Assembly (NCBI GenBank): GCA_018292915.2
Contig: JACVVK020000087.1
Location: forward strand, 921,501 to 985,500
Source of the DNA: Batillaria attramentaria
Taxonomy: Eukaryota; Mollusca; Gastropoda; Batillariidae
Length of the DNA stretch: 64,000 nt
Reading direction: 5' to 3'
The stretch's first letter is position 1; every line of letters begins with the position of its first letter. Under the pieces are notes generated by a model. It was not told the DNA's origin and did no database searches. It worked only from the letters and a program-made list of their open reading frames with translations. Below, one piece after another: positions 47,327 through 60,600 of the stretch. The position numbers and the translations under genes were made by a program.

Positions 47327-47491
47327 AAGCAAAGGGGGAGGAAGCCGGAGTACCGGGTGAGAACGCCCGATGATCGGCCCAAATGAACAGTGCCTTATAT
47401 GAGAAGGAAATATTCTTTGCCCATAGTGGGACCTGAACTTGACCTCTCGCATCGGTGGCAAAGTCTTAACCACTAGACCTCCGACCACCCC
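47327..47491 (-). mobile_element. tRNA-derived SINE, family B, copy 3 (head half)
   Basis: The complement reads GTGGTCGGAGGTCTAGTGG, then the body with TCCGGCTTCCTCCCCC. The (ATT)n-tailed 3' half is missing. Surrounding sequence 46641-49160 shows no supported gene. Confidence 0.75.
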
Positions 47492-49168
47492 CATAAGACC
47501 TATAAATAAATAAACAGCTGCATGCATACATATACAGGTATTTGAAATATAACAATTACAAGAAGCAAACAATAACACAAAATTTATAAAAACCCAACCC
47601 ATTTAAACTGCAGTATGTTTTCAAACACAAACATTGGGAAAAGGCTCTATTGCTGCAATTTCTATTCATTCCTGATCATGAGTAAACACTCTTCTAGTTT
47701 TCCACATGGTAAAGGTAATCCAGTAAGACTTAAGTTCAGCCCACTTGGCTTGGGTGCTCAAGGCCGCTGAGCGGTTCCTGAATCAGCGAATATGCTGTTG
47801 CCCAGCCAGCCATGAAATGAATTACTAGTACTTTTGGTTTCAGCTGTGGGCATGTCACCAAATATTGGCACTGCAGGTTCTGTCATGCTTGAGAGATTTT
47901 GACCAAGAAATGAGCGACACTCATGAATGCATGTTTTTAATCTGTACCTGCTGATACCAGCGTATGCAATAATGACTGTGTCATCTATTCCTTATAATAA
48001 TCTCAGTTGCAAATTTCTTCGCCCACAAATTTTACATCGCCAAGCAGAATTCAAAATGCTTATTAACTTGTTAATGCTACTACTTGCACAAGTCCTTGTT
48101 TCATACATATCTGCCGGAAGCTGGTGGTTTCTAATGAACCAGTTCTGCAAACGATGTGCATGACTGTGTTTCTGCATTTCTACATTGGCTGAATCTGTGC
48201 GTTGTGTGCAATGTCAATGCCAGTAAATTTAATCCCAACCAACAAAATTGATGTAACTGATCAACCACTGCCTAAACGGTCCCTATGCACGGCCGTCGGG
48301 GACTTGCCTCCCGTTCAGTCCAACTGAACAGCGACTTGTGAAATGCGCTTGCCACTGAAATTTGGTCGTCCGATTTATCAGCGATCAAGCAAGTCACTGC
48401 AAAAATGTTGGAATCGGTCGTTAATCTTCCACAAAATTGGAAAGCCGTCACGAGGTTCTGTGCCTATGCAGTGTGTTGTCAGTGGTACCAGATAGTGCAG
48501 ACGACTTTTTTGCGTCAGAAATTTATCAGAAGCCTTGTTGTCGACTGGAAAGAAACGATAATTACCTTCAGACTTGCTTGGCAACACGACTTTGCATGTC
48601 AGAACTCTGTATCCTGATTATCCGGAGACTGAGAACTCTAGCAACGAGTCGAAACACTTGGAAATCCACCTTTGTTTTCCTGCTTCGACTTGTCGAAGTT
48701 ATCCGGCGGGACCGGAAGTGATACAGACCATTGGCGGTCAACTCGGCCCACTACAGAGTCGGCCGACCATTCATTCGGCCCGTCTCAAAGTCAGGTCGAC
48801 CCAAAGAAGTCGGCAGGTCAACTAATCGGTGTTCATTTCGGTTGTTCAGTCTCAGTCGCGATCTGGTTTTCTGAAACGACAAGTCTTTATTCAAGATTGG
48901 CATTCAAAAACATTCACTGACACACCTGCAGGCATTCAGGAGAAGATGGACTCTTCAGTTGTCCGAGGAGAGAGCCTTGAAAATGTCACCCCGCCGCCTT
49001 TATTGTGATGCACTAACTTAAAAACTCTTTCGGGTTTTATCACACATACAATAATAATAATAATAATGGGCCTATCTCTAAGACTAATCTCTACACGCCC
49101 TACAGTCAACAGTATTCTCAAACTGAAAAAAAAGGTAAACAAAAAAAAAGCCGGGAAACCTGACGTGC

Positions 49169-49170
49169 GT

Positions 49171-49223
<53 letters not shown>

Positions 49224-49310
49224 ACGCACGCACGCCGGCACTGGCACACACACACACACACACACACACACACCGTGGCACACACTGACACACCGTGGCG
49301 CGCGCGCACA

Positions 49311-49366
<56 letters not shown>
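49169..49366. repeat. Long compound (AC)n microsatellite
   Basis: Three AC tracts (about 49174-49222, 49245-49273, 49306-49365) are separated by short GC-rich interruptions. All overlapping long reading frames here are Cys-Val or His-Thr low-complexity artefacts. Confidence 0.95.
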
Positions 49367-49367
<1 letters not shown>

Positions 49368-50568
49368 TGACACACTTCATTGTGACATATTCACCGTGAA
49401 GTGTTCTCACGTTTCCAGGGGAACCTGTCTACACTGTAGTGACTACAGTCTCTGAGTCGGCTGCACGTGCTGAAGCCAGTCTAGGTGGCTGCGTAGATAT
49501 CTTAGCGTGAGTTTTTGTCACGGTGAATTTGTCACTTACTTGGACTGAAAATTTCGTAGCTGTAGGACGTCAAAATGTGTCTGCTCTGCACTGTTCTCCT
49601 TTTCTTCACATGATTTTCTCCCCCGCCTCTTCAATGCGTTGTGCGGTTCCAAACCATTTGGCAATGAAAAGTTCTTTGCTAGTCAGGTTGCCTTTTTGAA
49701 GTCCAGAATAGAGTTTTCATTCTCATTTGGGTTGGACTGGCTCACTGCCACCTACAACTGACTGGACTGCCACTTTGAAGCACTGACTGGCCTGGTCATC
49801 ATACAAACGTACGTGGTTTTCAGTGATACTCACGATTTGCTGCAGGATTTATGCAGGATATGTTGTCCACTAGGTGACATTATAAATTAGCTCATGCGTT
49901 ATTGCGCGAAGTTTCTCCACGGCGCAACACGTGGTAATGATGTTTGACTCTGGTTGGCTATGCTGAGTGACCAGCTACAGTAATCCGGCAATGATCCACA
50001 CAGTAAACTCTTTTGCTCTACCCTTGAGGTTCTTTTAGGACAGGTATGTAATGTATGTATTACCATATTATTTATTTTATGCATTGTTAAAACTCATGTT
50101 CCTTCCTTCCTTTATGTGCATGGCGTTGTCTCTTTCACAGATGACGTAGCAAGGACGTGTTGAAGACAACTGTATCACTGAGTCTCCCGCAACAGCGTCA
50201 GTCCACGACAGCAGCATATCCGTCTACAACAGCAGCAGTCCACAACGGCATCAGCCCATAACAACGCCAGCAAAGCCAAAGTTCTTGAGGTTGAAGCAAG
50301 TGCGTTAATTCATGGTCTGAGTGAAAGGGCTTCTAAAGAAGGGTAAGTACACGCAGATTCGCTCATGTGAAACCTCACTTTTTCCTCTTTTTCTTTTTTT
50401 TAATACTTTTTTCCCCTCGATAGTCAATAGCTAGTTTCACCGCTTTTCAACCCGTAATGGCGATTTCAGAAACACGAAAGAACCTAAAAAGATCAGCTCA
50501 ACGTCTGAAATTCTTGCTGGAATTCGAACCCACAACTTTCAACCGATCACATGTCCGAAGCCGAGCCA

Positions 50569-51218
50569 GGTGGGGGTGGGGGTGGGGGTATGGGACTTTA
50601 ACGTCCTCTTTCAAGAAGCAGACAGACTGGCCAAGTCTGGCAGCAGAAAAGAGCAACCCCAGCAGGCAGTCTCCTACACAGAAGCCAAGACTCTGGTAAA
50701 ACATCAGTACAAGACAATCTGGACGGCGCAACACAATCCCCCATCTAACGACCAGATGCCACAGCTCCAGCGTTATGAACAGACCACCATCTTCAGACTA
50801 CGAACTGGACACTGCAGACTGCGTGCCCACCTGTGCCGCCTTGGGCTGTCACACTCACCAGACTGTCCGTGCGGAACAGCCCCTCAAACCCCGGAACACA
50901 TTCTGCAGTCCTGCCCCCTCTTCAAAGAAGCAAGGATACAACACTGGCCGAACGGAGCCACACTGGCAGAGAAACTCTGGGGCAGCAAAACAGACCTCTT
51001 GAAGACCACTGCTTATATAAAGACCACAAACCTAATCATCTGAGGCGGAGTCCAGAACAGGGAACGCAGAAGAAGAAGAAGAAGAACGTCCTCTTTCACC
51101 TTGTCTGGGTGATATCAAAACGAGAAAAAGGCCAGCACAAATATTTGGCCCCAACCATGCTGGATTCGAACTCACGACCCGAGTATTGAAAGTCCATCGC
51201 TCTACCTTTCGGCTGTTC
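50569..51218 (-). mobile_element. tRNA-derived SINE, family A, copy 5, split by a LINE
   Basis: The left part (50569-50613) has the G-rich tail and TTTAACGTCCTCTTTCA. The right part (51085-51218) continues with GGTGATATCAAAACGAG, GCCAGCACAAATATTTGGCC and a degraded tRNA head. Removing 50614-51084 plus one 14-bp duplicate restores family A colinearity. A separate tRNA-like head fragment (complement GTTGTGGGTTCGAATTCC) lies just to the left near 50515. Confidence 0.8.
50614..51084 (+). mobile_element. 5'-truncated non-LTR retrotransposon (RNase H-type C-terminus)
   Basis: An open frame runs from the truncation to a stop at 51043. It starts EADRLAKSGS, the end of an RNase H domain, and continues with TTIFRLRTGHCRLRAHL and the zinc-binding-like pattern CPCGTAPQTPEHILQSCP seen after RNase H in I/Jockey-type LINEs. 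A short 3' UTR is followed by an (AAG)n tail. The flanks AACGTCCTCTTTCA at 50600-50613 and 51085-51098 are a perfect 14-bp duplication. Confidence 0.88.
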
Positions 51219-53370
51219 CCTGGCGCCCCGATAGCAAATTAGCAAAAATCATACATTCACTTTTATAGAGTTGAGGGATGCACCTCGTGTTTTGTTTGCT
51301 GTGCATGTTGTGTGATATTTGTATTTGATGTGGTGACCTAGCTGACAATAAAGGTAAGGCCATGTCTTGTATTGTCCGTTTGCATTGCAGTGGGGGAGGT
51401 CCGTTCGCATTGCAAGGTAAGAGAAAAGATCTTTCCCCTACGGAAAGATCTTTGGTACTCTGAGAGAAGAGAGTTGTCACGTGGCAGTGAAGGGGTTGCG
51501 GTGGGGTTGGGGTTGGGGAAGGTGGAGGAGGGAGGTGGGGGTGGGGGAGAGGAGGGGGATGGAGGGGAGGGGGGTAAAGCATTCGTTACATCACATGACG
51601 TCAGTGGCGGGAAATCTAGTGGTTTCTCCCAGTACCCCATCTCCCTGTGCAGAAGAGGCCAGCATTGGTCAAACCCCGACTGTCGACTGCCAGCCGTGTG
51701 GTGTTTTGGAATCTGCTTCTCAACTCCACCAGATCTGGGCAGTGTCACAAGTTGTGTTAGGCCCATCTGTCCTCTGTGTTTGTACTGACTTGGAATATTT
51801 CCCTCATCGGTGAAGGTTTCCGAAGCTGTAAGTTTGTTTTCCGACTGCTTCCAGCTATGTGCACAACAAATTACCGCACAGATACCGCTTTTGACCGTTT
51901 TACCGTTCCTAACCGGTTTAATGTCTTTACTCTGTTAGTTTCAGTAGCCGCCCGCGGTCTCCACTGAATTGTGATGCACAAAGTGTATGATTTTACTGAC
52001 TGCCGGGACAGATTTTTCTCTTTTACGTTTCACAGTTACCACAGACATTCAATCTCTCTCTCGCTGTGTCTGTCTGTCTGTCTCCCCCTCCCCCCCCCCC
52101 ACACCCACACGCGCGCGTGCACACCGTGACTGACCCCCCCCCCCCACACACACACACACACGTGTACACCAATGCACACACACACCGTGCACACGCACTT
52201 TTTTACGGCCTTTGCTTCGGTCACAATCACTATAGTAATCACAACTATGTGCGTGCACTTCAGCTCTTCTACATACACACACACTGACATACACATGCAC
52301 GCAAGTGCGTGCACGCACATCGCTCAGTTTTTCGTTTACAGTATAAGCCTGGCTATATGTGTCAAGTGCGTGAAATCCATGTCTAAGTGTGTACATACAT
52401 CTTTGTGTTCCGCTAGAAAGTTGTACAAAGCAAGGAAGCAGAGCAACCTTTATTACGAATGCTGTGTAAACGAATTGAAATATAATTATGTACATCTGTA
52501 GCACAGTCGGCTTCGGTTAATGTCTGATCATTGTTCCTCCATGAGATGCAAAGCCTATACATTTGGTTTTTTTTTTTTTTTTTTTGGTTTAGTTTTGTTT
52601 TGTTTTGTTTTTGGGTTTTTTTTTTTTTTTTTTAAGCTTTTTGTGTTTTGTGTTGTATGTTTCCTTTTTTTCATTCTCGGTATGACCTTTGTTGTCATGA
52701 GAAACTGGGGCTCACTTGTCTCTGCGCTAATAATGAGACTAAAGAAATCACAACTAGGAAATATAATGAAGGAATGTTAAAAGAGTTCAAACCTTCGAAA
52801 CGGCCTGCGAGCCCGGCTTACAAGTCCTCTTTTTGATTCCCTTAAAAATTAAAAATAAAAATAAAACAAGCCAACAAAAGCAGGTTGTCACTGAGCGAAA
52901 AACCAATCGAGCCATAGTGTCAATTAAAACTGCGGTCTTGCTTATGTATGTACATGTACCTCGATTTTTTTTGATTTTTTTTTTGTTTCTTTGCCGGGAA
53001 CACCGGCAGACCATTGGCTAAAAGACAGCCAGACTGTCAATATTGATGTGATGTAACCTTTGTTGTCACGAGTAGCCATGATGCTGTCGTTCAACTAAAA
53101 CCATCTCACTGGTTAGTAATGAATGCCAATGAAAACAAAAATGGATGAGGGTGACATGCGCAGCCGAGTGGTGGTGGATGTAATTTTATTTTAGTCATAA
53201 GTGGATGAGTATTTATGTCTAGAAAAAAAAGACGTTCTGCGTAAAGCTAGTCTGTAGTTTCGGCTCACTCATAGCTACAATATGAGCAACTCCCGGGAAA
53301 TTGGAGAGTTGTGGGCGCCGTCTCTACGGAATTGCCGGAATTTGTCTCTGTGCTTGAAAGTGCATACTCT
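51219..53370. other. No gene recognised
   Basis: Contains G-rich tracts near 51490-51570, C/CA tracts near 52085-52170, T tracts near 52566-52635 and 52968-52982. Open frames follow these tracts. No splice-compatible conserved coding segment was recognised on either strand. Confidence 0.4.
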
Positions 53371-53715
53371 GCGACTGTGGGATCCACTCACAGTCGAGGA
53401 AGAATGCCACCAGAGGGCATGGTTGAGAGAGACTGAGCTTGAATGAGGAAGGACACAAGATGCGCCATTTTATTGAAGCTTGCCTCGTCACAGATCTGTG
53501 GGTTCCACTCATGACCGGGGAGGACGGAATACCACTAGAACTGGAATGGTTGAGCGTCTCCGAGATCTGTGGCCACGTTAGATCTGTGGGTTCCACTCAT
53601 GACCGGGGAGGAATACTGGCATGATTGAGCGTCTCCGAGATCTGTGGCCGCGTCAGATCTGTGGGTTCCACTCATGACCGGGGAGGAATACCACTAGAAC
53701 TGGCATGGTTGAGCG
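53371..53715 (+). repeat. Tandem array of repeat 'D' core
   Basis: Three good units starting AGATCTGTGGGTTCCACTCA at 53492, 53580 and 53655 (spacing 88 and 75 bp), preceded by a degenerate unit at about 53371. Each has ATGACCGGGGAGGAATAC and TGGTTGAGCG. The core matches the dispersed repeats at 16963 and 31150. It abuts the truncated Tc1 element. Confidence 0.75.
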
Positions 53716-54877
53716 ACAGTTGTGGTCCTTGGGACCACCCAATTGAGCTGTGTCTGGAGCAGATCCCAGAATTGCTCTGTAGGGTTCATGTCAGGAGATA
53801 ACGCTGGCCAAGGCATCACCTGGACGCCCGAGCGCTGCAGGAGGTCCTGGGTAGCCCTGGCAGTGTGGGGGCGCGCGTTGTCGTGCTGGAAAACCCAGTT
53901 CCCGTGGGCCTGAAAAAAAGGGCAGCACGTGAGGGTGCGGAAGCACCTGGTCCATGTACCGCTGCGCTGTGATGCCGTTGCCGCGTCCAGGACCCAGGCC
54001 TTGGAAGATGACGGGTCCCAGCACCTGGTTGTGGCCGATGGCGCCCCACAACATGAGGCTGGGCCCGTCCCAGGCGTTGTTTTCCACGACACAGTTGTCA
54101 GCATAGCGGTCACCTCTTCTTCTCCATACCCGAACACGCCCGTCGGCATGGTCAATGCAGAAACGGCTGTCATCGCTGAAAAGCACGTTCTGCCAGCGAA
54201 CATTGTTCCAGTTGAGGTGGCCTTGCGCCCACTGCAGGCGTGCCTGTCTATGGCGCACGGTGAGGACGGGTCCCCTAGCTGGACGGCAGTTCCTCAGCCC
54301 CCTGGAGCGCAGTCGCCGGCTGGCCGTTTGCCTAGAAATGGGTGCCTGGTGTGTCCCTATAACAGTTCTGGCTGTTTCTGCACCTGTTCTGAAGGGATCT
54401 TGAGCATGGATGCGGAAAATGTGGCGATCTTGCCTTGGCGTGGTCACTCGAGGTCTGCCGCTCCGCTGGGCATCAGCAGTAGCGCCAGTTGTCACGAACC
54501 GATGCTGGAGACGATAAATGGTGGAAATGTGGCATTGGAAAGTCGCAGCCACGGCTTCTGGCGTGTCCCCAGACTGCAGACGTCCAATGGCCCTCTCGCG
54601 TTATGCAGAAGTGAGTCGTGGCATCGTGACAGCGTCGAATGAGGGACTGATGAAACCTGTATCTTTGTGCCCTTTTTATCCCCTAGTGACAGTGAACACT
54701 ACTCACTGCTCAGCTTTTGTGCTTTGCTTGCACATGCAGCTGAACTGCACACGAAATGTGTCACAGCTAACTCGGGCTTCACGTGGACTGCAAGTGCGCT
54801 GATGCGGTAAAATTCACAGAACGCTTCCCTCAAACATCAGTCTTGATATACTGGGTGCCAAAAATAACGCAACTTTT
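53716..54877 (-). pseudogene. Tc1-like DD34E transposase, inactivated
   Basis: The minus-strand reading shows the Tc1 architecture. A helix-turn-helix region has GRPRVTTPRQDRHI, followed by LFSDDSRFCIDHADGRVRVW with the first catalytic Asp, then HDNARPHTA with the second Asp and WPALSPDMNPTE with the Glu 34 residues later. Two lesions are seen. A stop codon lies soon after the likely ATG near 54625, and a frameshift lies in a T run near 53915 between the first and second Asp. The right end contains GGTGCCAAAAATAACGCAAC near 54850-54877. The matching left inverted repeat is absent, replaced by the 'D' tandem array, so the copy cannot move by itself. Confidence 0.85.
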
Positions 54878-55046
54878 GTTAATACCGGAAAAAAATGAAT
54901 TAAAAGATGGAAGATATTTTTCGCGTTTCTTTTGGACGTCAGTATAGTATGGTACAGAGCTGAGTAAGGGTGAACTGGGGTTTGCGGCACCACATCTCAG
55001 TCCCCAAAATAGCCTCCTTTCACCCCCCTCTCTGTCTTCCAATATT

Positions 55047-55152
55047 TATAATAATAATAATGGAGTATTGTATAGGCGCTTTACCCATTTTCATGAATCG
55101 GCTCAAAGCGCCGCGATCTGAACCCAACACGCACGCTCACGTGAATCACGCA
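55047..55152 (-). mobile_element. tRNA-derived SINE, family B, copy 4 (3' part only)
   Basis: (AAT)n followed by TATAGGCGCTTTACCC, GGCTCAAAGCGCCG and ACCCAACACGCACG, colinear with the 3' end of copy 1 in reverse. The head is absent, so it is truncated or deleted. Confidence 0.75.
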
Positions 55153-57634
55153 ATTAAGTTCGAATCAAAATTTTGCCGCCCCCGCCCCTAGCCCCACCCC
55201 ACCCCCCTTTTTGTGTGCGCATCAAGGGACACAATCATCCAAAAATAACCGCATACAACAAATCGTATAGTTCCGTGAGAATTGCAGTTTTACAACACAG
55301 GCGTACTAAACGACCCAAAGAACAAGTTACACCCATTCAATAGAGCATGCTCAAGTTAAACTGGGCGAGAAAGCAAAATATGTCATGAAACTTGCGCATC
55401 AAGGGACAGAACTACACCGAACAACGACGGAATCGCGGCTGTTGATACCGCATCGGGTCACAGGCTGTCGCTGAACATGCAGCGCTTTTTGGACGTCGTA
55501 TTTTTCTTGTACTTCCTGACGCATGTGCCAATTGCACTCTTCGTGGATTTCCAGGCGGTTATTCCACAGAAGTATTACCCGGAACAGGTCAGTGAAGTTT
55601 TGTGACAGCGCCTGAAGACAACCGCGGTTGCTATGATTCTTTACACTGTGTGAAGAGTGACAGTAGTCTTATCGTTTGACGTTGAGTAGTGCAAGTCACT
55701 GTCAGAATCACATAAGTGTTAGATGTCGGTCAGATGTTTCCCAGCACTGTCATCGGCTGACACTCTTAGGCGCGTTTCCTTAGTGTCCGGAAAAATATTC
55801 CGTGCGCTCTACTGTGTGACATTTGGAAACGCAAACAGGAGAAGAAGAAAAAATGCGGACAAGGAAGTGATTTTCTTGCGGTTAAAGTACTGCCCTGCTT
55901 TCCCATACACCTAGCTTCCGTTTGACTTGCATCTTGGCCTCGAGTATCAATTTCCCCCATACCCAAGTATATCTGAATTCGTATTTCTCCTCCAAAAATA
56001 GGTTTTCAATAGAGTGGAAGCCAGGATGATCTCTGACATCGTAATGATCTGTTTACATGTAAATGGGTTGCTTTTGCATGGAAGAAAAACACACAAAAGA
56101 ATAAATACTTTGCAAACAAACGAATGGTGTTGGGAGGTTTCTTTTGCATGTGCATTTGTGCGTCCGGACACAAGGAATTGGGGCCTTAGAATGCATGTTT
56201 TTCCAAACAAGCAAGGCAGAAATATGTGAAAAAAGATTAACTAAAAGGAGAGTAAAATGTTGAAGTATATGTGTAGGGAAAGGTGTTTTTCATGCACCGT
56301 GAATGGAAAATCAGAAAGTCACTGCTTTGTACGTTGCAGGTGAGAGTCGGTGACACTGTCAATCTCTCTTCACCTCTGTGTTTCCAGTCTCTAGACTCTT
56401 TTTCCAGATTTTCTGCGTCCTCCAAAACTATTTCATGTTGTCAAATCAGTAAGTGCACTTCAGGGAACAATCATTTATCAGTATCAGTAACTGTCGCTTG
56501 GTGTCAAACCAGTAAGGGGCAATTATTTGTCAGACTGACTGTCTCATGTAATTAATTTTTATTCCGTTGTTTCATTGTCGTAGCTGGTGAATCTGAAAAA
56601 CTGGTACTGCCGTGAGTTCCGAGATCCAATGATGGTTGACCCACCGCCCTGGTTCTCATCCCTTATCCTGTGTGAGATGTTCGGCCAGCTTCCTTTCTTC
56701 TTCGTGGGCATCTACGCGTATTTCAAAGGTACACGCATGTCAATGAAATCCTCATTCACATGGAGTATATTATTGCATTTGTGTGTGCACTCACAAACTC
56801 ATTTGTTCCCAAACAAATGTTTTTGTTTTTTGTTTGTGAAGCCTAGAAATGTCAGATGATTCATCTTGTAACCTTCATAGTACGTCCCTTAAAAACTTGC
56901 ACAATGTTCATTGTGGGCGGAAACTTACCCATGCTTTCAAAACAGAAAACCACCAATGCTTTTAAAGAAGAAACTAAACTGAATTATATAAAGTTGCTTA
57001 TATGTACACTAATATGATGGTCTGTATCAGCTGGTTGCATACACAGATGTGATACAAGTCACATCATTTTGTCAGGTAAAGTGCTTTCACTTTTAGCCAG
57101 GACTGACCTCATCATCATAGCAGCTCACTAATTCAATAATATGCGCATTTTCTGTTTGTGGTTTTGCACCCTCTTTAAACGCGTGGGTGGTTTTGTAGCC
57201 TGACATACATTGAGCAAAAGTTTGTTCTTTAGAAGCATGGGTGGTTTTGCACCCTTGAAACACAGGGATGGTTATACATTATTTGTTATTTATTCACTTG
57301 TTTGTTTACAATCAAAATATCACGTTTTTGTGAGCACGTCCCTAATACTCTTATTGACAAAGTCGTGAAGTTTCATGGATCCAGCTAGAAATCCAGATGG
57401 AAAACTGGCTGAGCTGCGGATGTTTGAATGAAATCATGGTGTGCAAAACCACCCACAATGTGTGGTCAATGTTAATTATAACTTGAGATGATATAATTGA
57501 CATGTAACTTTTTTTTTTTTTTTTTTTTTGCAGGGGCAGCTAAGGCAAAGTGGATCAGAATCCCAGCCATCATTTACTCATCTCATGTTGCAACGACTCT
57601 CATCATCACTTTTTATCATACGCTCACTTACGAC

Positions 57635-60600
57635 ATCCCTACATGGTCCAACCCTTGTCGTGGGGTAGTGGCTTGTGTACCTCAATGACCCAGAGAGCTT
57701 CGCCAGCGGGAGCACGTGCTCCTGGCAGGGTCACCCAAGCTGGACAGGTCGAAGGGTAGAGGTCAGACGAATGTGGACCACCTCTCCAAGAGGCTAAACG
57801 GGTTTGCGTAGGGTTAACAGCCCTACCTGTAAAAAACATAAAAGTTACAGAAGCATCGACAGCAACAAACCAAAACATTCACCTGGGCGAGGAAGGGTCT
57901 CCATCCCGGAGACCTATGACGCATTGCAGTGAAAGCCGAAAGGAAGCTGCAAGGCCGACCCCCCTTCTAACACCCAGGACGACGACGAGAGTAGCCACAT
58001 GGAACATCAGGACAATGTATGAAGTAGGAAGGACCATACAAGTAGCAAGAGAGATGAAGAACTACAGGATAGGAGTACTGGGACTGAGTGAGACAAGGTG
58101 GCTACAGACAGGACAGCTGAGATTTTCATCGGGAGAGCAATTGCTGTACTCGGGACACACAGAGGATGGAGCCCCCCACACTGAGGGCGTGGCCCTGATG
58201 CTGGCACCGGAGGCACAGCGGGCACTCATCGGCTGGGAACCTGTCAACTCCCGCATCATCACAGCCAAATTCATCACCAAGAAGAAAGACATCAAGCTAA
58301 ACATCATCCAGTGCTACGCTCCCACCAATGATGCGGAAGAGGAGAAAAAAGATGATTTCTACCAACAACTGCAGACAGTGATAGATAGAGGAGGAGCCAA
58401 GGACATGACCATACTGATGGGAGACTTCAACGCCAAGATTGGATCAGACAACACAGGCTATGAGAACACCATGGGAACACACGGACTGGGACAGATGAAC
58501 GAAAATGGCGAGCGCTTTGCAGACTTTTGTGCCCTGAACCAGCTAGTGATAGGAGGCAGCATCTTCCCACACAAGCGCATCCACAAGGCCACATGGAGAT
58601 CGCCGGACCATGTCACGGAGAACCAGATTGATCACATCTGCATCAGCCGGAAGTTCAGGAGATCGTGGCGAGATGTGCGCGTGATGAGGGGTGCCGATGT
58701 ATCATCAGACCACCACCTTCTTGCAACAACATTGAGACTTCGGCTTAAGAGACACACCAACGCCAACAACACACGGACCAGGTACAACGTTGGCCTACTC
58801 AGGAACACAGAGACACAAGCAGCATTCCGGATCAGCCTTTCCAACAGGTTCCAGCCACTGCAAGACCTGATAGAAGACAGTGGAATGGATATCGAGACAC
58901 AGTGGGAACACAGCAAGAAACTCTGGCATGACACATGCGAAGAGGTCCTTGGCAAGAGAAAGACCCAACACAAGGAATGGATCTCTGCTGATACCATCCA
59001 GAAGCTGGAAGTTAGGAAAAAGAAGAAAACTGCACTGAACACGAGCCGAACAAGAAGAGCTAAGGCAAAGGCACAGGAAGAATACACAGCAGCTGACAGA
59101 GAAGTGAAGAGGAGCACCAGAAAGGACAAGAGGGACTACATCGACAACCTGGCCAATCAAGCAGAGGAAGCAGCCGGACAAGGGAACCTAAAAGACCTGT
59201 ACCAGGTGACCAAGAAGCTCGCGGGCAAATTTCGGCAGACAGACAAACCAGTGAAGGACAAGAACGGGCACCCACTGACAACAACTGAGGAACAGCTGAA
59301 GCGATGGGCAGAACACTTCAGGGAACTGTTAAATCGCCCCATCCCTGAAACACCTCCAGACATCCCGCCAGCTGAGACAGAACTACCCATCAACTGCGAC
59401 AAGCCCTCTAAGGCGGAGATCAGGAAAGCCATCATGACACTGAGAAATGGGAAAGCTGCAGGGCCGGACGAGATACCAGCAGAAGCCATCAAAGCAGACA
59501 CAGAGACAGCCGTCAACATGCTGCACAGCCTATTCAGCAAGATCTGGGAGAAGGAAGAGGTGCCAGCCCAGTGGAAAGAAGGGATCGTCATCAAGCTGCC
59601 AAAGAAAGGGGACCTCAGGGACTGCAGCAACTACCGAGGGATCATGCTCCTGTCAGTGCCAGGCAAGGTTCTCAACAGAATTCTACTGGAGAGGATGAGG
59701 GAGGCAGTTGACCCTATGCTCCGAGACCAGCAGGCGGGCTTTCGCAGGAACAGGTCCTGCGCTGACCAGATCGCCAGCCTACGCATCATTGTTGAGCAGT
59801 CACTGGAGTGGAACTCCCCCCTCTACATCAACTTCATAGACTATGAGAAGGCCTTCGACAGTGTAGACAGAGAGGCGCTGTGGAAGCTGCTAAGGCACTA
59901 TGGAGTTCCCGGGAAGATCATCTCCCTGATCCAGTGCACCTACAAAGACATGAGCTGCAGGATTGCCCATGCCGGCCAGTTGTCAGAAAGCTTCGAGGTG
60001 AAGACCGGAGTCCGCCAGGGATGCCTGTTGTCCCCATTCCTCTTCCTCCTGGTCATCGACTGGATCATGAAGACCACCACAACAGGCAGGAAAAACGGGA
60101 TACAGTGGACACTCTGGACGCAGCTGGATGACCTCGACTTCGCGGACGACCTGGCGCTCCTGTCTCACAGCCACAGCCAGATGCAGGACAAGACTACATG
60201 CCTGGAAGCCACATCAGCCGGAACAGGGCTCAAGATCAACAGGAGGAAAACCGAGCTGATGAAGATCAACACCACTGCCAACACACCAGTCACAGTCGGT
60301 GGAGAGCCCATCAGGGAGGTAGAGTCCTTTGTCTACCTGGGGAGTGTGGTTGATGGACAGGGAGGCACAGACCGAGACGTCACAGCCAGAATCGGCAAGG
60401 CAAGAGCAGCAATGGTCATGCTGAAGAACATCTGGGCATCCAAAGTTGTCAGCATAAGAACCAAACTTCGCATCTTCAACTCCAACGTGAAGTCAGTTCT
60501 GCTCTACGGATGCGAAACATGGAGGACAACAAAGACAATGCAGCAGAAGATCCAGACATTTCTCAACACCTGTCTGAGGCGCATCTTCAACATCCGATGG

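Noticed and set aside
48936..49455. Cys-Val and His-Thr repeat proteins of 85-145 aa
   Set aside because: Purely translations of the (AC)n microsatellite.
58007..60174. Minus-strand frames opposite the LINE ORF (up to 165 aa)
   Set aside because: Antisense shadows of the endonuclease/reverse transcriptase gene.
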